A stretch of 46,913 bases of DNA from positions 99,118-146,030 of the forward strand of contig DHWF01000028.1 in NCBI GenBank assembly GCA_002413045.1, given 5' to 3'. Positions 7,449-15,273 of the stretch are shown piece after piece. The notes under the pieces were generated by a model that saw only the letters and a program-made list of their open reading frames with translations, was not told the origin of the DNA and made no database searches. A program made the position numbers and the translations under genes. This DNA comes from Chloroflexi bacterium UBA5189 (GTDB lineage: Bacteria > Chloroflexota > Limnocylindria > Limnocylindrales > CSP1-4). Position 1 is the first letter of the stretch. Each line of letters starts with the position of its first letter.

Positions 7449-8723
7449 ATGCTGTCCGACCTTCCCAGCCGTAGCCGCTTCGCGCTCGCGATTGCGCTCG
7501 CATTCATCGTCGGCGCGTGCGGTGTGAACACGCCGACGGTTGCTCCGCCGACGCTGGCCCCGACGCCCTTCACGACGGTCGCGGTGCCCCCGTCGCCGAC
7601 GCCCATTCCGAAGTCGGCGGCCGAGCAGTACGCCGACATTCGCGCGCAGGTGGAGCAGATCCGCGGGCTGCAGCCGACGAGCGCCGTCAATCCGGTGACG
7701 ATCGACCAAGCTCAGCTCACCGCCAACCTCGGGACGGAATTCGACGCGTCGAATACGCCGGCGGACCTGAAGAACGCCGAGGACGAGCTGATCACGCTCG
7801 GGCTGCTGCCGAAGGGCTCGTCGCTGCGAAGCCTGACCCTCGATCTGGAGGCCGGCCAGGTCGCCGGCTACTACTCGCCCGACAAGAAGCAGCTGTTCGT
7901 CGTCAGCCGATCGGGCGGCCTCGGGGGCGCCGAGCTCACCACGTACGCCCATGAGTTCACCCACCAGCTCCAGGACCAGCGGCTCGATCTCAGTGGGCTC
8001 GACCTCAACGTCCACGACCAGGGCGATCGATCGCTGGCTCGCCTGTCGCTCGTCGAGGGCGATGCGGTCTCGGTCCAGAGCACGTGGATGACCGACAACC
8101 TCAGCCCCCAGCAGCTGGGCCAGGTGATGAGCGCGGCGATGGACCCGGCCGCCCTGAAGGCATTGACCGATGCCCCGCGCTACCTCCGGGAAACCGCCCT
8201 CTTCCCATACAACGACGGGCTCGCCTTCGTGAGCGGGCTGATTGCGCAGGGTGGCTACGCCGCGGTGAACGCCGCGTTCAAGGACCCGCCCCAGTCCACC
8301 GAGCAGATCCTCCATCCGGACAAGTACCTCCACCGCGAGGCGCCGATCGTGGTCAAGCTGCCGGCGAAGCTCGCCGCGACGCTCGGCGCCGGCTGGTCCG
8401 TGGCAGCCCAGGACACGCTCGGCGAGGAGGTCATCCGGATCTGGCTCGAGCAAGTGCTGTCGACGCCGGAAGCCGCCGTGGCTGCGGCCGGCTGGGGCGG
8501 TGACCGTCTGGCGCTCCTGCGCGGGCCAAACGGAGCGGTCGCGATTGCCCTGCGGACCGAATGGGACACCCCGGCGGACGCGGCGGAATTCCTTGCCGCG
8601 GCGGTCAAGACGGGGACTGGGCTCGGGCTCGACGCGAGTGCCGAGAGCGCCGCCGGCTCGAGCGTGGTGACGATCGCGATTGGCGACGGCAGCGCGGTTC
8701 TCGCGGCGGCGCTCGCGAAGTAG
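7449..8723 (+). CDS. Lipoprotein zinc metallopeptidase (HEFTH type)
   Basis: A 424-residue exported lipoprotein: hydrophobic segment 11-20, lipobox VGAC (Cys 24), then a Thr/Pro-rich linker to about residue 55. A gluzincin-like HExxH site, YAHEFTHQL (His 168, Glu 169, His 172), is followed by LVEGDA (Glu 203), the expected third zinc ligand. The substrate is unknown; a cell-envelope role is likely. An ATG at 7347 in the same frame has a strong AGGAGG seven bases upstream, but would place 34 charged residues before the signal peptide. I prefer 7449 because the signal peptide then begins normally. The stop is three bases from the argS stop. Confidence 0.82.
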   Translation: MLSDLPSRSRFALAIALAFIVGACGVNTPTVAPPTLAPTPFTTVAVPPSPTPIPKSAAEQYADIRAQVEQIRGLQPTSAVNPVTIDQAQLTANLGTEFDASNTPADLKNAEDELITLGLLPKGSSLRSLTLDLEAGQVAGYYSPDKKQLFVVSRSGGLGGAELTTYAHEFTHQLQDQRLDLSGLDLNVHDQGDRSLARLSLVEGDAVSVQSTWMTDNLSPQQLGQVMSAAMDPAALKALTDAPRYLRETALFPYNDGLAFVSGLIAQGGYAAVNAAFKDPPQSTEQILHPDKYLHREAPIVVKLPAKLAATLGAGWSVAAQDTLGEEVIRIWLEQVLSTPEAAVAAAGWGGDRLALLRGPNGAVAIALRTEWDTPADAAEFLAAAVKTGTGLGLDASAESAAGSSVVTIAIGDGSAVLAAALAK

Positions 8724-8726
8724 CGG

Positions 8727-10424
8727 CTACATCGCCTCGGGCGCGGAGATCCCGAGCAGCCCGAGCGCGTTCGCGAGCGAGATTCGCGTCGCATCCACGA
8801 GGGCCAGCCGCGACGCCGACCGAGCCGGCTCGTCCGGATCCACGACGCGGGCGTCCCGGTAAAAGGCGTGGAAGGCGGTCGCCAGCTCGGTCGCGTACGT
8901 CGTGATGCCCTGGGTCTCCTGCGCCGCGGCCGCGTCCTCGACGACCTCCGGCAGGCGCGCCGCGATCAGGGCCAGCGCTCGCTCCTCGGCGCCGGACAGC
9001 GAACCGGCCAGCGACGGCGCCGCGGTGAGGCCCGTCGCGGCCGCCTTGCGCAGGATCGCCGCGATACGCGCGTGCGCGTACTGCACGTAATAGACGGGGT
9101 TCTCGCTCGACTGGCGCTTGGCGACCTCGATATCGACGTCCATGTTGACGTTCGCGCCGCGACTCGCGAAGTACCATCGCGCGGCGTCCGCGCCGAGCTC
9201 GGCGAGCAGATCGTCGAGCGCGATGAACGTGCCGGCTCGCTTCGACATCGAGAGCTCCTGGCCGTTCTCGACGAAGTGCACCCAGCCGGTGAGGATCATC
9301 TCGACCGCCGACTTGTCGAAGCCCATCGCTTCGGCCGCATTGCGAACCCGGGCGACGGTCCCGTGGTGGTCCGCGCCCCAGATGTAGATCAGGTGATCGA
9401 AGCCGCGACTGAACTTCTCGATGACGTAGCCGATGTCGTAGGCAAAGTACGTGAGCGAGCCGTTCGAGCGGATGACGACGCGGTCCTTGTCGTCGCCGAA
9501 CGCGGTCGAGCGGAACCAGGTGGCGCCGTCCTGCTCGTACAGGTGGCCGCCGTCGCGCAGGCGTGCGATCGCGCGATCGACCCAACCGTTGGCGGTCAGG
9601 CTGCCCTCGGAGGTCCAGACATCGAACCGGACGCCGAGCGCGGCCAGCGATGCCTCGATCCCGGTGCGAATCCGGTCCGAGGCCCACCGGCCGGCCGCCC
9701 AGGTGCGCTCGTCCTCTGCCTCCGCGGCGTCGCGTGCCACTGCGAGCTCGGGCGGCAGGTTGGGCGCGAGCTCCACGACGTACTCGCCGTGGTAGCCGTC
9801 CTCCGGGATCGGGCGCCCCTCGCGGATCGCCAGGATGGACGCGCCCAGGTTGCGGACCTGCGTTCCCGAATCGTTGAAGTAGTACTCGCGCGTGACCCGC
9901 TGGCCGCCCGCCTCGAGCACGCGCGCGAGCAGATCGCCCACGAACGCGCCGCGGGCGTTTCCTACGGTCAGGGGCCCGGTGGGATTCGCGGAGACGAACT
10001 CGACGTTGACGTGCCGCGTTGGGCTGCCCGCGGCGATCGCGGCGGCGCGACCCCATGAACCTGGGTCGGCGCGCGCCGTATCGAGAACGTTCTCGATCGC
10101 GTCGTCGGCGAATCGGAGGTTGAGGAACCCGGGGCCGGCGACCTCGACCGTCGAGATCGGACCGCCCGCGCCGTCTGCATGGAGCTCCCGGAGCGCGTCC
10201 GCGATGGCGGCCGCGATCGCCGGCGGGGCCATCCGCAGCGGTCGGGCGAGGCGAAGTGCGAGGTTTGCCGCGACATCGCCGTGTTCCAGCTTCGCGGGGC
10301 GGCTCACCTCGATCTCGGCGGAGCGGGCCTCCGGAGCGTCCGGCAGCCGGCCCGATGCGATCGCGCGCTCCAGGGCGGCGCCGACGGCGTCACCGGCCAG
10401 GCCTCGGAGGGTCGTGGCGTTCAT
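8727..10424 (-). CDS. argS: Arginyl-tRNA synthetase
   Basis: A 565-residue class I aminoacyl-tRNA synthetase that charges tRNA-Arg. It has the N-terminal ArgRS additional domain (about 1-105), the catalytic Rossmann domain opening with EFVSANPTGPL, a MSKRAGTF loop (residues 393-400) standing for KMSKS, and a C-terminal DALR anticodon-binding domain from about 443 (YYVQYAHARI). The HIGH motif is unusual: residues 153-156 read TVGN, so neither histidine is present. All other landmarks and the full length are normal, so it is probably the functional housekeeping enzyme. TACCAT ends six bases before the ATG, suggesting a leaderless transcript. Confidence 0.95.
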   Translation of the reverse strand: MNATTLRGLAGDAVGAALERAIASGRLPDAPEARSAEIEVSRPAKLEHGDVAANLALRLARPLRMAPPAIAAAIADALRELHADGAGGPISTVEVAGPGFLNLRFADDAIENVLDTARADPGSWGRAAAIAAGSPTRHVNVEFVSANPTGPLTVGNARGAFVGDLLARVLEAGGQRVTREYYFNDSGTQVRNLGASILAIREGRPIPEDGYHGEYVVELAPNLPPELAVARDAAEAEDERTWAAGRWASDRIRTGIEASLAALGVRFDVWTSEGSLTANGWVDRAIARLRDGGHLYEQDGATWFRSTAFGDDKDRVVIRSNGSLTYFAYDIGYVIEKFSRGFDHLIYIWGADHHGTVARVRNAAEAMGFDKSAVEMILTGWVHFVENGQELSMSKRAGTFIALDDLLAELGADAARWYFASRGANVNMDVDIEVAKRQSSENPVYYVQYAHARIAAILRKAAATGLTAAPSLAGSLSGAEERALALIAARLPEVVEDAAAAQETQGITTYATELATAFHAFYRDARVVDPDEPARSASRLALVDATRISLANALGLLGISAPEAM

Positions 10425-10430
10425 CCCGGC

Positions 10431-10436
10431 ATGGTA
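10431..10436 (-). promoter_or_regulatory. -10-like hexamer for leaderless argS
   Basis: TACCAT on the minus strand, six bases before the ATG at 10424; identical in sequence and spacing to those at 27012 and 34366. No -35 is evident. Confidence 0.55.
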
Positions 10437-10785
10437 CCGATGCCGCGATTCGCCCTGGTCAGCGGCGCCGTTTGGGTGTCACCAACGCGACATCCGGGTG
10501 GTCCGAAACCAGATCGAAAGTCATTGGAACCGGACCGATTCTGTGCAAGGTTCGACCAAACGCACCAATTTCGCGAGCAGACTGCGTGGGTGCTGGTGTA
10601 CGTAGTGTGGTTTGTGGGAGTGGAGAAGTACTAGACGACCTAGTGACCTTCGTGCACACTACGGGCCCGGTTGACCCAGTAAGGTCTCTGGACTTCGGGT
10701 GGGAATGCCTTGGTACTCCCGTCTGAAGCGGAATCATCCAAGGTCCGGTCCATTGTTTTGGGATAGCGGAGGGACACAGGAGAAC
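10437..10785. other. 349-base upstream region of the secreted-protein gene
   Basis: This sits between the divergent argS and the secreted-protein gene. It is less GC-rich than its surroundings and rich in inverted repeats (10601-10663, and a longer imperfect hairpin near 10690-10727 built on CTTC/GAAG and GGGA/TCCC). A TTGACC at 10671-10676 could be a -35, but no good -10 follows at the right distance. A long structured 5' leader is possible. I could match it to no riboswitch class. Confidence 0.45.
10601..10663. repeat. Nested inverted repeats upstream of secreted-protein gene
   Basis: The outer arms CGTAGTGTG (10601-10609) and CACACTACG (10655-10663) are a perfect 9-bp match. Inside lies a second dyad, ACTAG-acgac-CTAGT (10630-10644). 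Together they could form a two-stem structure in RNA or serve as protein-binding sites. Confidence 0.55.
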
Positions 10786-11442
10786 ATGAACAAGCGAACG
10801 CGAATCGCGGGTCTCGTCGGTGCGAGCACGCTGCTGATGGGCATGATGCTCGCCGGCACCGGGGTGGCTCTCGCTGCCGACAACACCCAGTTTTGGGCTG
10901 GCAACGGCTCCAATCCGTTCACCAGCGACTGTGCCACGGACTCGTCGGCCCACCAGCTCTGGATCTGGACCGGCACCGGCTCGAACGTCACGATCAGCGT
11001 TGACGGCGAGGTCGTCGTCGGCGTCCAGCAGGGCAATGGCGCGTACCAGTTCGCGACCGGCTGGCATGACCTCAGCACCCTGACGACGGGCCCCACCGGC
11101 AACGTCTGGGTCACGTACGACGGCGCTGCCGACACCAACGCAGTCCTGACGCTCAGCCATGGCTGCGCCGGCACGGAGCAGAGCGCTCCGCCGACCGAGG
11201 TTCCGCCGACCGAGGCTCCGTCGTTCGAGCAGAGCCAGGCCGACACGACGGACGCCCCGTCGACCGCCCCTTCGTTCGAGCAGAGCCAGGCTGACATCAC
11301 GCAGTGCCCGTGCGACACGACCCCCGGCCTTGCGAACACCTCGCATCCGGCGGACGGCGCGTGGCTGCTCGTGGTCGCGCTCGGCGTGCTCCTTGCGAGC
11401 GTCGTCGTGCTGACCCCGGCGCGGGTCAAGAACCGGCGCTAA
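10786..11442 (+). CDS. Secreted, C-terminally membrane-anchored surface protein
   Basis: A 218-residue protein with a classic signal peptide (basic MNKRTR, hydrophobic core, cleavage near AALA/ADN around residue 31), an extracellular beta-rich domain of about 100 residues, a Pro/Thr/Ser stalk with the element APSFEQSQAD present twice, and a C-terminal hydrophobic helix (about 190-209) ending in a basic tail RVKNRR. That tail resembles Gram-positive surface anchors, but no LPxTG is present. AGGAG lies a few bases before the ATG at 10786, which decides the start. The gene is monocistronic, ending at a strong terminator. Function unknown. Confidence 0.82.
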   Translation: MNKRTRIAGLVGASTLLMGMMLAGTGVALAADNTQFWAGNGSNPFTSDCATDSSAHQLWIWTGTGSNVTISVDGEVVVGVQQGNGAYQFATGWHDLSTLTTGPTGNVWVTYDGAADTNAVLTLSHGCAGTEQSAPPTEVPPTEAPSFEQSQADTTDAPSTAPSFEQSQADITQCPCDTTPGLANTSHPADGAWLLVVALGVLLASVVVLTPARVKNRR

Positions 11443-11475
11443 CGGCAGTCCCGAACAGGGACCAGACCAAGGACA

Positions 11476-11509
11476 AGAGGGCCCGGGAAACCGGGCCCTC
11501 TTTCTTTTT
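11476..11509 (+). terminator. Strong intrinsic terminator
   Basis: A perfect 11-bp GC-rich stem (11476-11486 with 11491-11501) closed by a GAAA tetraloop is followed by TTCTTTTT. It lies 33 bases after the secreted-protein gene. Confidence 0.95.
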
Positions 11510-11769
11510 GCCAGCGTGGCAGCTTCGTCGCGGGCATGGCTGGCCATGCGTCGATTTCCTCAGCGCGAAGTACGTTCAACCCGCCGACCGTCGCGCGAAC
11601 GCCGCAATCGTCGAAGAAGCTCTCTGCGGAACGGCGCGACTGCCTCCCGCAGTGCAACCCGCACCCCCGCCCTTCCGTTCGCCACAGGGCTAGCCAGGAT
11701 GCGGGCCAGTCCTTCGTCGGATGTCGCGCAGGCGCGACCGTTGGCGCCGGCCCGCCTGAAACCTACGGG
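11510..11769. other. Intergenic stretch with no recognised feature
   Basis: These 260 bases follow the terminator and lie downstream of the convergent DUF5667 gene. I see no credible gene, RNA or site. Confidence 0.5.
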
Positions 11770-12528
11770 CTAGGGGTTGCCCCCGCCGTGGTTCGCGTCC
11801 GGGCCGTCTGTCGCGGGGCCACGGGTGGGGTGTGGCGCCGGCGATGGCTTGCTCCCCGGATGGCTACCCGACTCATGCAGCTTGTCGATGGCCTTCTGGC
11901 TCGTGTCGAGCGCGTGCTCGATCGCTGCCTGCGTTGGCAGCGTCGCCTCGAGCGCCTGGAGCGCCGCGACGTGCCTGCCGAGCTCCTCTTCGAGGTGGGC
12001 AAGGCGGTCTGGGGCATCGTCCAGGTCGGCGATCGCCGCGTCGACTTCGTTCTGGTACGCGGCGAGGGCCGCATCCAGCGCAACGTCGTCGCCGCTGGTC
12101 GCGGCCGTCTGAGCATCGGCGAGCAGCTGCGTCAGCCGGTCCTCGTGCGCGGCGAGGCGCGCATCGGGGTTGTTCGGAACGAGTGCGTTCTCGATCGCGA
12201 CCCGCGTGCCGTAGAACGGGCTGCCGGGCGGCGCGGCGAGCACCGCAGCACTGGTCCCGAGGGTGAGCGATGCGGCCAGGCCGAATGCCATGGCCCGACG
12301 CGGGAGCTGGAAGCCGGGCAGTGCCCAGCGCCGGCCGACGACGCGGTCCGTGTCGAGGCGGCGCTGCTCGGCGGCCGTGGCCGCCCGGATGGCTGCCTGC
12401 CCGACCACGGTGGCGCGCATGCGCGCGAGGACGGGGCCGGTCGGCGCGAGGCGCGCGTCCGCGTAGGCCCGCAGGACGTCCTCGATCTGGTCGAGCGCCA
12501 CGAGCTCGCGATCGGTGTAGTCGGTCAT
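11770..12528 (-). CDS. DUF5667-type membrane protein, probable anti-sigma partner
   Basis: A 252-residue protein with a cytoplasmic N-terminal part of about 75 residues, one membrane segment (AFGLAASLTLGTSAAVLAAP region, about 80-99), then an external DUF5667-like domain marked by PGSPFYGTRVAIENALVP, helical to about residue 215, and a Pro/Gly-rich tail. Such proteins are usually encoded next to ECF sigma factors and probably hold them at the membrane. It overlaps the sigma gene by an ATGA junction, so production is likely coupled. A classic zinc anti-sigma motif (HxxxCxxC) is absent. The tail codes for HPTRGPATDG and GGGNP and is probably disordered. Confidence 0.75.
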   Translation of the reverse strand: MTDYTDRELVALDQIEDVLRAYADARLAPTGPVLARMRATVVGQAAIRAATAAEQRRLDTDRVVGRRWALPGFQLPRRAMAFGLAASLTLGTSAAVLAAPPGSPFYGTRVAIENALVPNNPDARLAAHEDRLTQLLADAQTAATSGDDVALDAALAAYQNEVDAAIADLDDAPDRLAHLEEELGRHVAALQALEATLPTQAAIEHALDTSQKAIDKLHESGSHPGSKPSPAPHPTRGPATDGPDANHGGGNP

Positions 12529-13139
12529 GACCGGACCCGCACGGGGACAGGGGTCAGCTTCGGTGCCGGCCCGATCGAATGCTCTCCCGCGAGCGCGCTC
12601 GCATCGATCCCGAGCGAGCGCCGGAGTGCGGCGATCGCGCGGAATTGGAGCCCGCGGACGGTCCCCTCCTGGCGACCCATCGCGACCGCGGTCTCGAGCA
12701 CCGAAAGTCCGCCGAAGAAGCGCAGCTCGATCACCTCTCGTTGATCGTCGGTCAGCTCCGTGAGCGCGTGGGCCACCCGATCGAGGTCGTCCCGAAGGGC
12801 GGCCGTCGCCTCGGGACCGGCGTCGTCGGTCTCCCGAGTCAGCGCGGTCACGAGCGGGAGATGGTCCCGTCGTGTTCGGATCTGGTCGATGATCGCGTTC
12901 CTGGCCAGCCGGAAGAGCCAACCCCCGAACGGGATGCCCCGCGCCTCATAGCGCGGGAGCGCTTCCAGGGCCTTGACGAAGACCAGCTGCGTCAGGTCCT
13001 CCGCGTCACTCGGGCCCTTGACGCGGCTGGCGATGAACCGATGGATCGGCCCGGCGTACTCATCAAAGAGTTGTCCGAACGCCTGCGAGTCACCTCGCTT
13101 GGCGTCCGCCACCAGCCGATCGAGCGTTTCGTCGTCCAT
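12525..13139 (-). CDS. ECF-family RNA polymerase sigma factor
   Basis: A 204-residue sigma-70 family member of the extracytoplasmic-function type. Region 2 (about 20-90) carries DAEDLTQLVFVKALEALPRY and FGGWLFRLARNAIIDQIR; region 4 (about 130-185) carries LTDDQREVIELRFFGGLSV and a helix-turn-helix. A roughly 20-residue tail follows. It directs RNA polymerase to a small stress or envelope regulon, presumably held by the membrane protein encoded just downstream. It starts 26 bases after the PHP gene on the same strand and may share its transcript. No self-promoter was identified. Confidence 0.9.
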   Translation of the reverse strand: MDDETLDRLVADAKRGDSQAFGQLFDEYAGPIHRFIASRVKGPSDAEDLTQLVFVKALEALPRYEARGIPFGGWLFRLARNAIIDQIRTRRDHLPLVTALTRETDDAGPEATAALRDDLDRVAHALTELTDDQREVIELRFFGGLSVLETAVAMGRQEGTVRGLQFRAIAALRRSLGIDASALAGEHSIGPAPKLTPVPVRVRS

Positions 13140-13165
13140 TGGGTAACGAGGATCAAGACCCGGCG

Positions 13166-14056
13166 TTAGGTGCGCAACGCATCAACGGTACCGTTAGGGG
13201 TACTGCGCGGCACATCGATGCGGACGCGCTCCCCGCCGCGGCGGAAGGTCAACGCCTCGAATCCGGCGGCGGTGAGGTGGCGGTACGACTCGTCGAGGCG
13301 CGCGGCGAAGGATCCACGGGAGTGTGCGTCCGAGCCAACCACCACGCGATCGCCCCCCAGCTCGCGATACCGTGCCACGACGGCTGCCGAAGGATACGTC
13401 TCCGCGCCCGGATAGCGAAGCCCACTGCTGTTGACCTCGAGCGCCGTGCCCGACTCGATGATCGCCCGGAGTGCCGGCTCCTGGAGGTCCGGCCGGGTCG
13501 CGAGGTCGGCGGCGGTGATCCGCGGGTGCAGATACCGCTTCACGACGTCGAGGTGGCCGATCGTGTCGAACAGGCCCGAGCGGGCGGCGGCGATGATCTC
13601 GGCGTAGTACGGGGCCACGACCTCGTCGAGCGGCCGGCCGACGACCCACGACTGGACCCGCGACGGCCAGTACGGGGATTCGGGCCAGTCGTGGACCGAT
13701 CCGATCACGTAGTCGTAGCCATGCCGCTCGAGGTGGTCGCGGACGTCCGCCTCCCAGCGCCGGTTGTAGGTGAGCTCCGCGCCGAACCGAATGGCCACGC
13801 CCTGCTTCGCCCAGCGCTCGGCGGCGCCGCGAACGACGCGCTCGCGGTCGTCGAAGCGCGAGTAGTGGTAGGCCGGGTCGCGCGGGTCGAAGTCGACGTG
13901 GTCCGTGATGCAGATCTCGGGGATCCCGCGTTCGACCGCGAGGGCGGCGTAGACGTCGATCGGGACGGCGCTATCCGGCGACTGCTCCGTATGGAGATGC
14001 GCATCCAGCGGCAGGTCCCCTGCCGGCTGCGCGCCAGCCGGCGGCTCGGCGGTCAC
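13166..14056 (-). CDS. PHP-domain phosphoesterase, histidinol-phosphatase type
   Basis: A 296-residue cytoplasmic metal-dependent phosphatase of the PHP superfamily (HisJ-like). Visible metal-binding motifs in order are DAHLHTE near residue 18, ITDHVDFD, FGAELTYN, IGSVHDW, IGHLDVVKRY and a C-terminal VVGSDAHS. It may dephosphorylate histidinol phosphate, but the location beside threonine catabolism genes leaves the substrate open. The GTG start at 14056 overlaps the kbl stop as GTGA, so it is the third gene of a tdh-kbl-PHP operon. Confidence 0.85.
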   Translation of the reverse strand: MTAEPPAGAQPAGDLPLDAHLHTEQSPDSAVPIDVYAALAVERGIPEICITDHVDFDPRDPAYHYSRFDDRERVVRGAAERWAKQGVAIRFGAELTYNRRWEADVRDHLERHGYDYVIGSVHDWPESPYWPSRVQSWVVGRPLDEVVAPYYAEIIAAARSGLFDTIGHLDVVKRYLHPRITAADLATRPDLQEPALRAIIESGTALEVNSSGLRYPGAETYPSAAVVARYRELGGDRVVVGSDAHSRGSFAARLDESYRHLTAAGFEALTFRRGGERVRIDVPRSTPNGTVDALRT

Positions 14057-15273
14057 GCCTGGATGATCCCCAGCTCGCTGCCCACCTTGGCAAACGCGGC
14101 GAGCGCCCGGTCGAGGTGCTCGTCGGTGAGGGCGGCGGTCACGATCGTGCGCAGCCGCGCCTGGTCGAGCGCGACGGTCGGGAAGACGACGGAGGTCGCG
14201 AAGACGCCCTCCTCGAACAACCGGCCCGAGAACCGGATGGCCGCCTCCGAATCACCGACGATGATCGGCGTGATCGGGGTTTCCGAGCGACCCGTGTCGA
14301 AGCCGAGACGAGTGAGCTCCGCCTTGAACCGCTTCGTGCTCGCCCACAAGCGCTCGATCCGCCACGGCTCGTCGTCCATGACCCGGATCGCCTCGCGACA
14401 GGCCGCCGCGTCGGCCGGGGGATGCGAGGTCGAGAACAGGAACGGCCGAGCGCGCTGGACGAGGATGTCGCGCAGTGCCTGGGAGCCCGCGACGTAGCCG
14501 CCGAGCACGCCCATGGCCTTCGACATCGTGCCGACCTGGATGTCGACGCGGCCGTGCAGCCCGAAGTGATCGACCGAGCCGCGACCGTTGCGGCCCAGGA
14601 CGCCGGACGCGTGCGCATCGTCGACATACACGGCCGCCCCGACCTCCTCGGCGGCCTCGACGATGCCGGGCAGCGGCGCGATGTCGCCATCCATCGAGAA
14701 CACGCCATCGGTGACGACGAGGATCAGCCGGTACGGCCCGGCGCCGTCCGGGCGGCCCTTCGACGCGGCGTCGTGGAGGATCTCGCGCAGCGCGGCCACG
14801 TCCCGGTGCGGAAAGACCTTGCGGGGCGCCTTGGACAGGCGCATGCCGTCGATGATCGAAGCGTGGTTGAGGGCGTCGCTGACGATCAAGTCGGCCTCGC
14901 CGGTGATCGTCGGGATCACGCCGGTGTTGGCGGTGAAGCCGGACTGGAAGGTGAGGACCGCCTCGACGCTCTTGAACACGGCGAGGTCGGCCTCGAGCTG
15001 CTCGTGCTCGGCCATCGTGCCGGCGATCGTCCGGACGGCGCCCGAGCCGACCCCGAACTCGCCGATCGCCTGGAGCGCGGCGTCGCGCAGGCGCGGGTGG
15101 TGGGTCAGCCCGAGGTAGTCGTTCGACGACAGCGAGATCACCTCGCGCCCGTCGACGACGGTGACCGGTCCCTGGGCCGCGCTCATGACGCGGAGCGGCC
15201 GGTACAGGTGCTTCGCCTTCAGGTCATCGAGCTCGGCATCGATGAACGCGAGCGGGTTGCGTGCGCGCGTCAT
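14053..15273 (-). CDS. kbl: Glycine C-acetyltransferase (2-amino-3-ketobutyrate CoA ligase)
   Basis: A 406-residue PLP enzyme of the alpha-oxoamine synthase family. It cleaves 2-amino-3-ketobutyrate with CoA to glycine and acetyl-CoA. Key motifs are SNDYLGL, GSGAVRTIAGT, LNHASIIDGMRL, DDAHASGVLG and the PLP-lysine segment GTMSKAMGVLGG. The direct overlap with tdh (ATGA) separates this from the related 8-amino-7-oxononanoate synthase, which cannot be excluded on sequence alone. The frame is open upstream through the tdh gene, but homology begins at the ATG at 15273. Confidence 0.92.
   Translation of the reverse strand: MTRARNPLAFIDAELDDLKAKHLYRPLRVMSAAQGPVTVVDGREVISLSSNDYLGLTHHPRLRDAALQAIGEFGVGSGAVRTIAGTMAEHEQLEADLAVFKSVEAVLTFQSGFTANTGVIPTITGEADLIVSDALNHASIIDGMRLSKAPRKVFPHRDVAALREILHDAASKGRPDGAGPYRLILVVTDGVFSMDGDIAPLPGIVEAAEEVGAAVYVDDAHASGVLGRNGRGSVDHFGLHGRVDIQVGTMSKAMGVLGGYVAGSQALRDILVQRARPFLFSTSHPPADAAACREAIRVMDDEPWRIERLWASTKRFKAELTRLGFDTGRSETPITPIIVGDSEAAIRFSGRLFEEGVFATSVVFPTVALDQARLRTIVTAALTDEHLDRALAAFAKVGSELGIIQA

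Noticed and set aside
10437..10785. Known riboswitch (c-di-GMP, c-di-AMP, cobalamin)
   Set aside because: Conserved core boxes of these classes were looked for and not found.
11536..12744. Plus-strand gene opposite the anti-sigma and sigma genes
   Set aside because: Arg/Gly-rich translation without domain; the minus strand has the recognisable sigma factor and DUF5667 protein.
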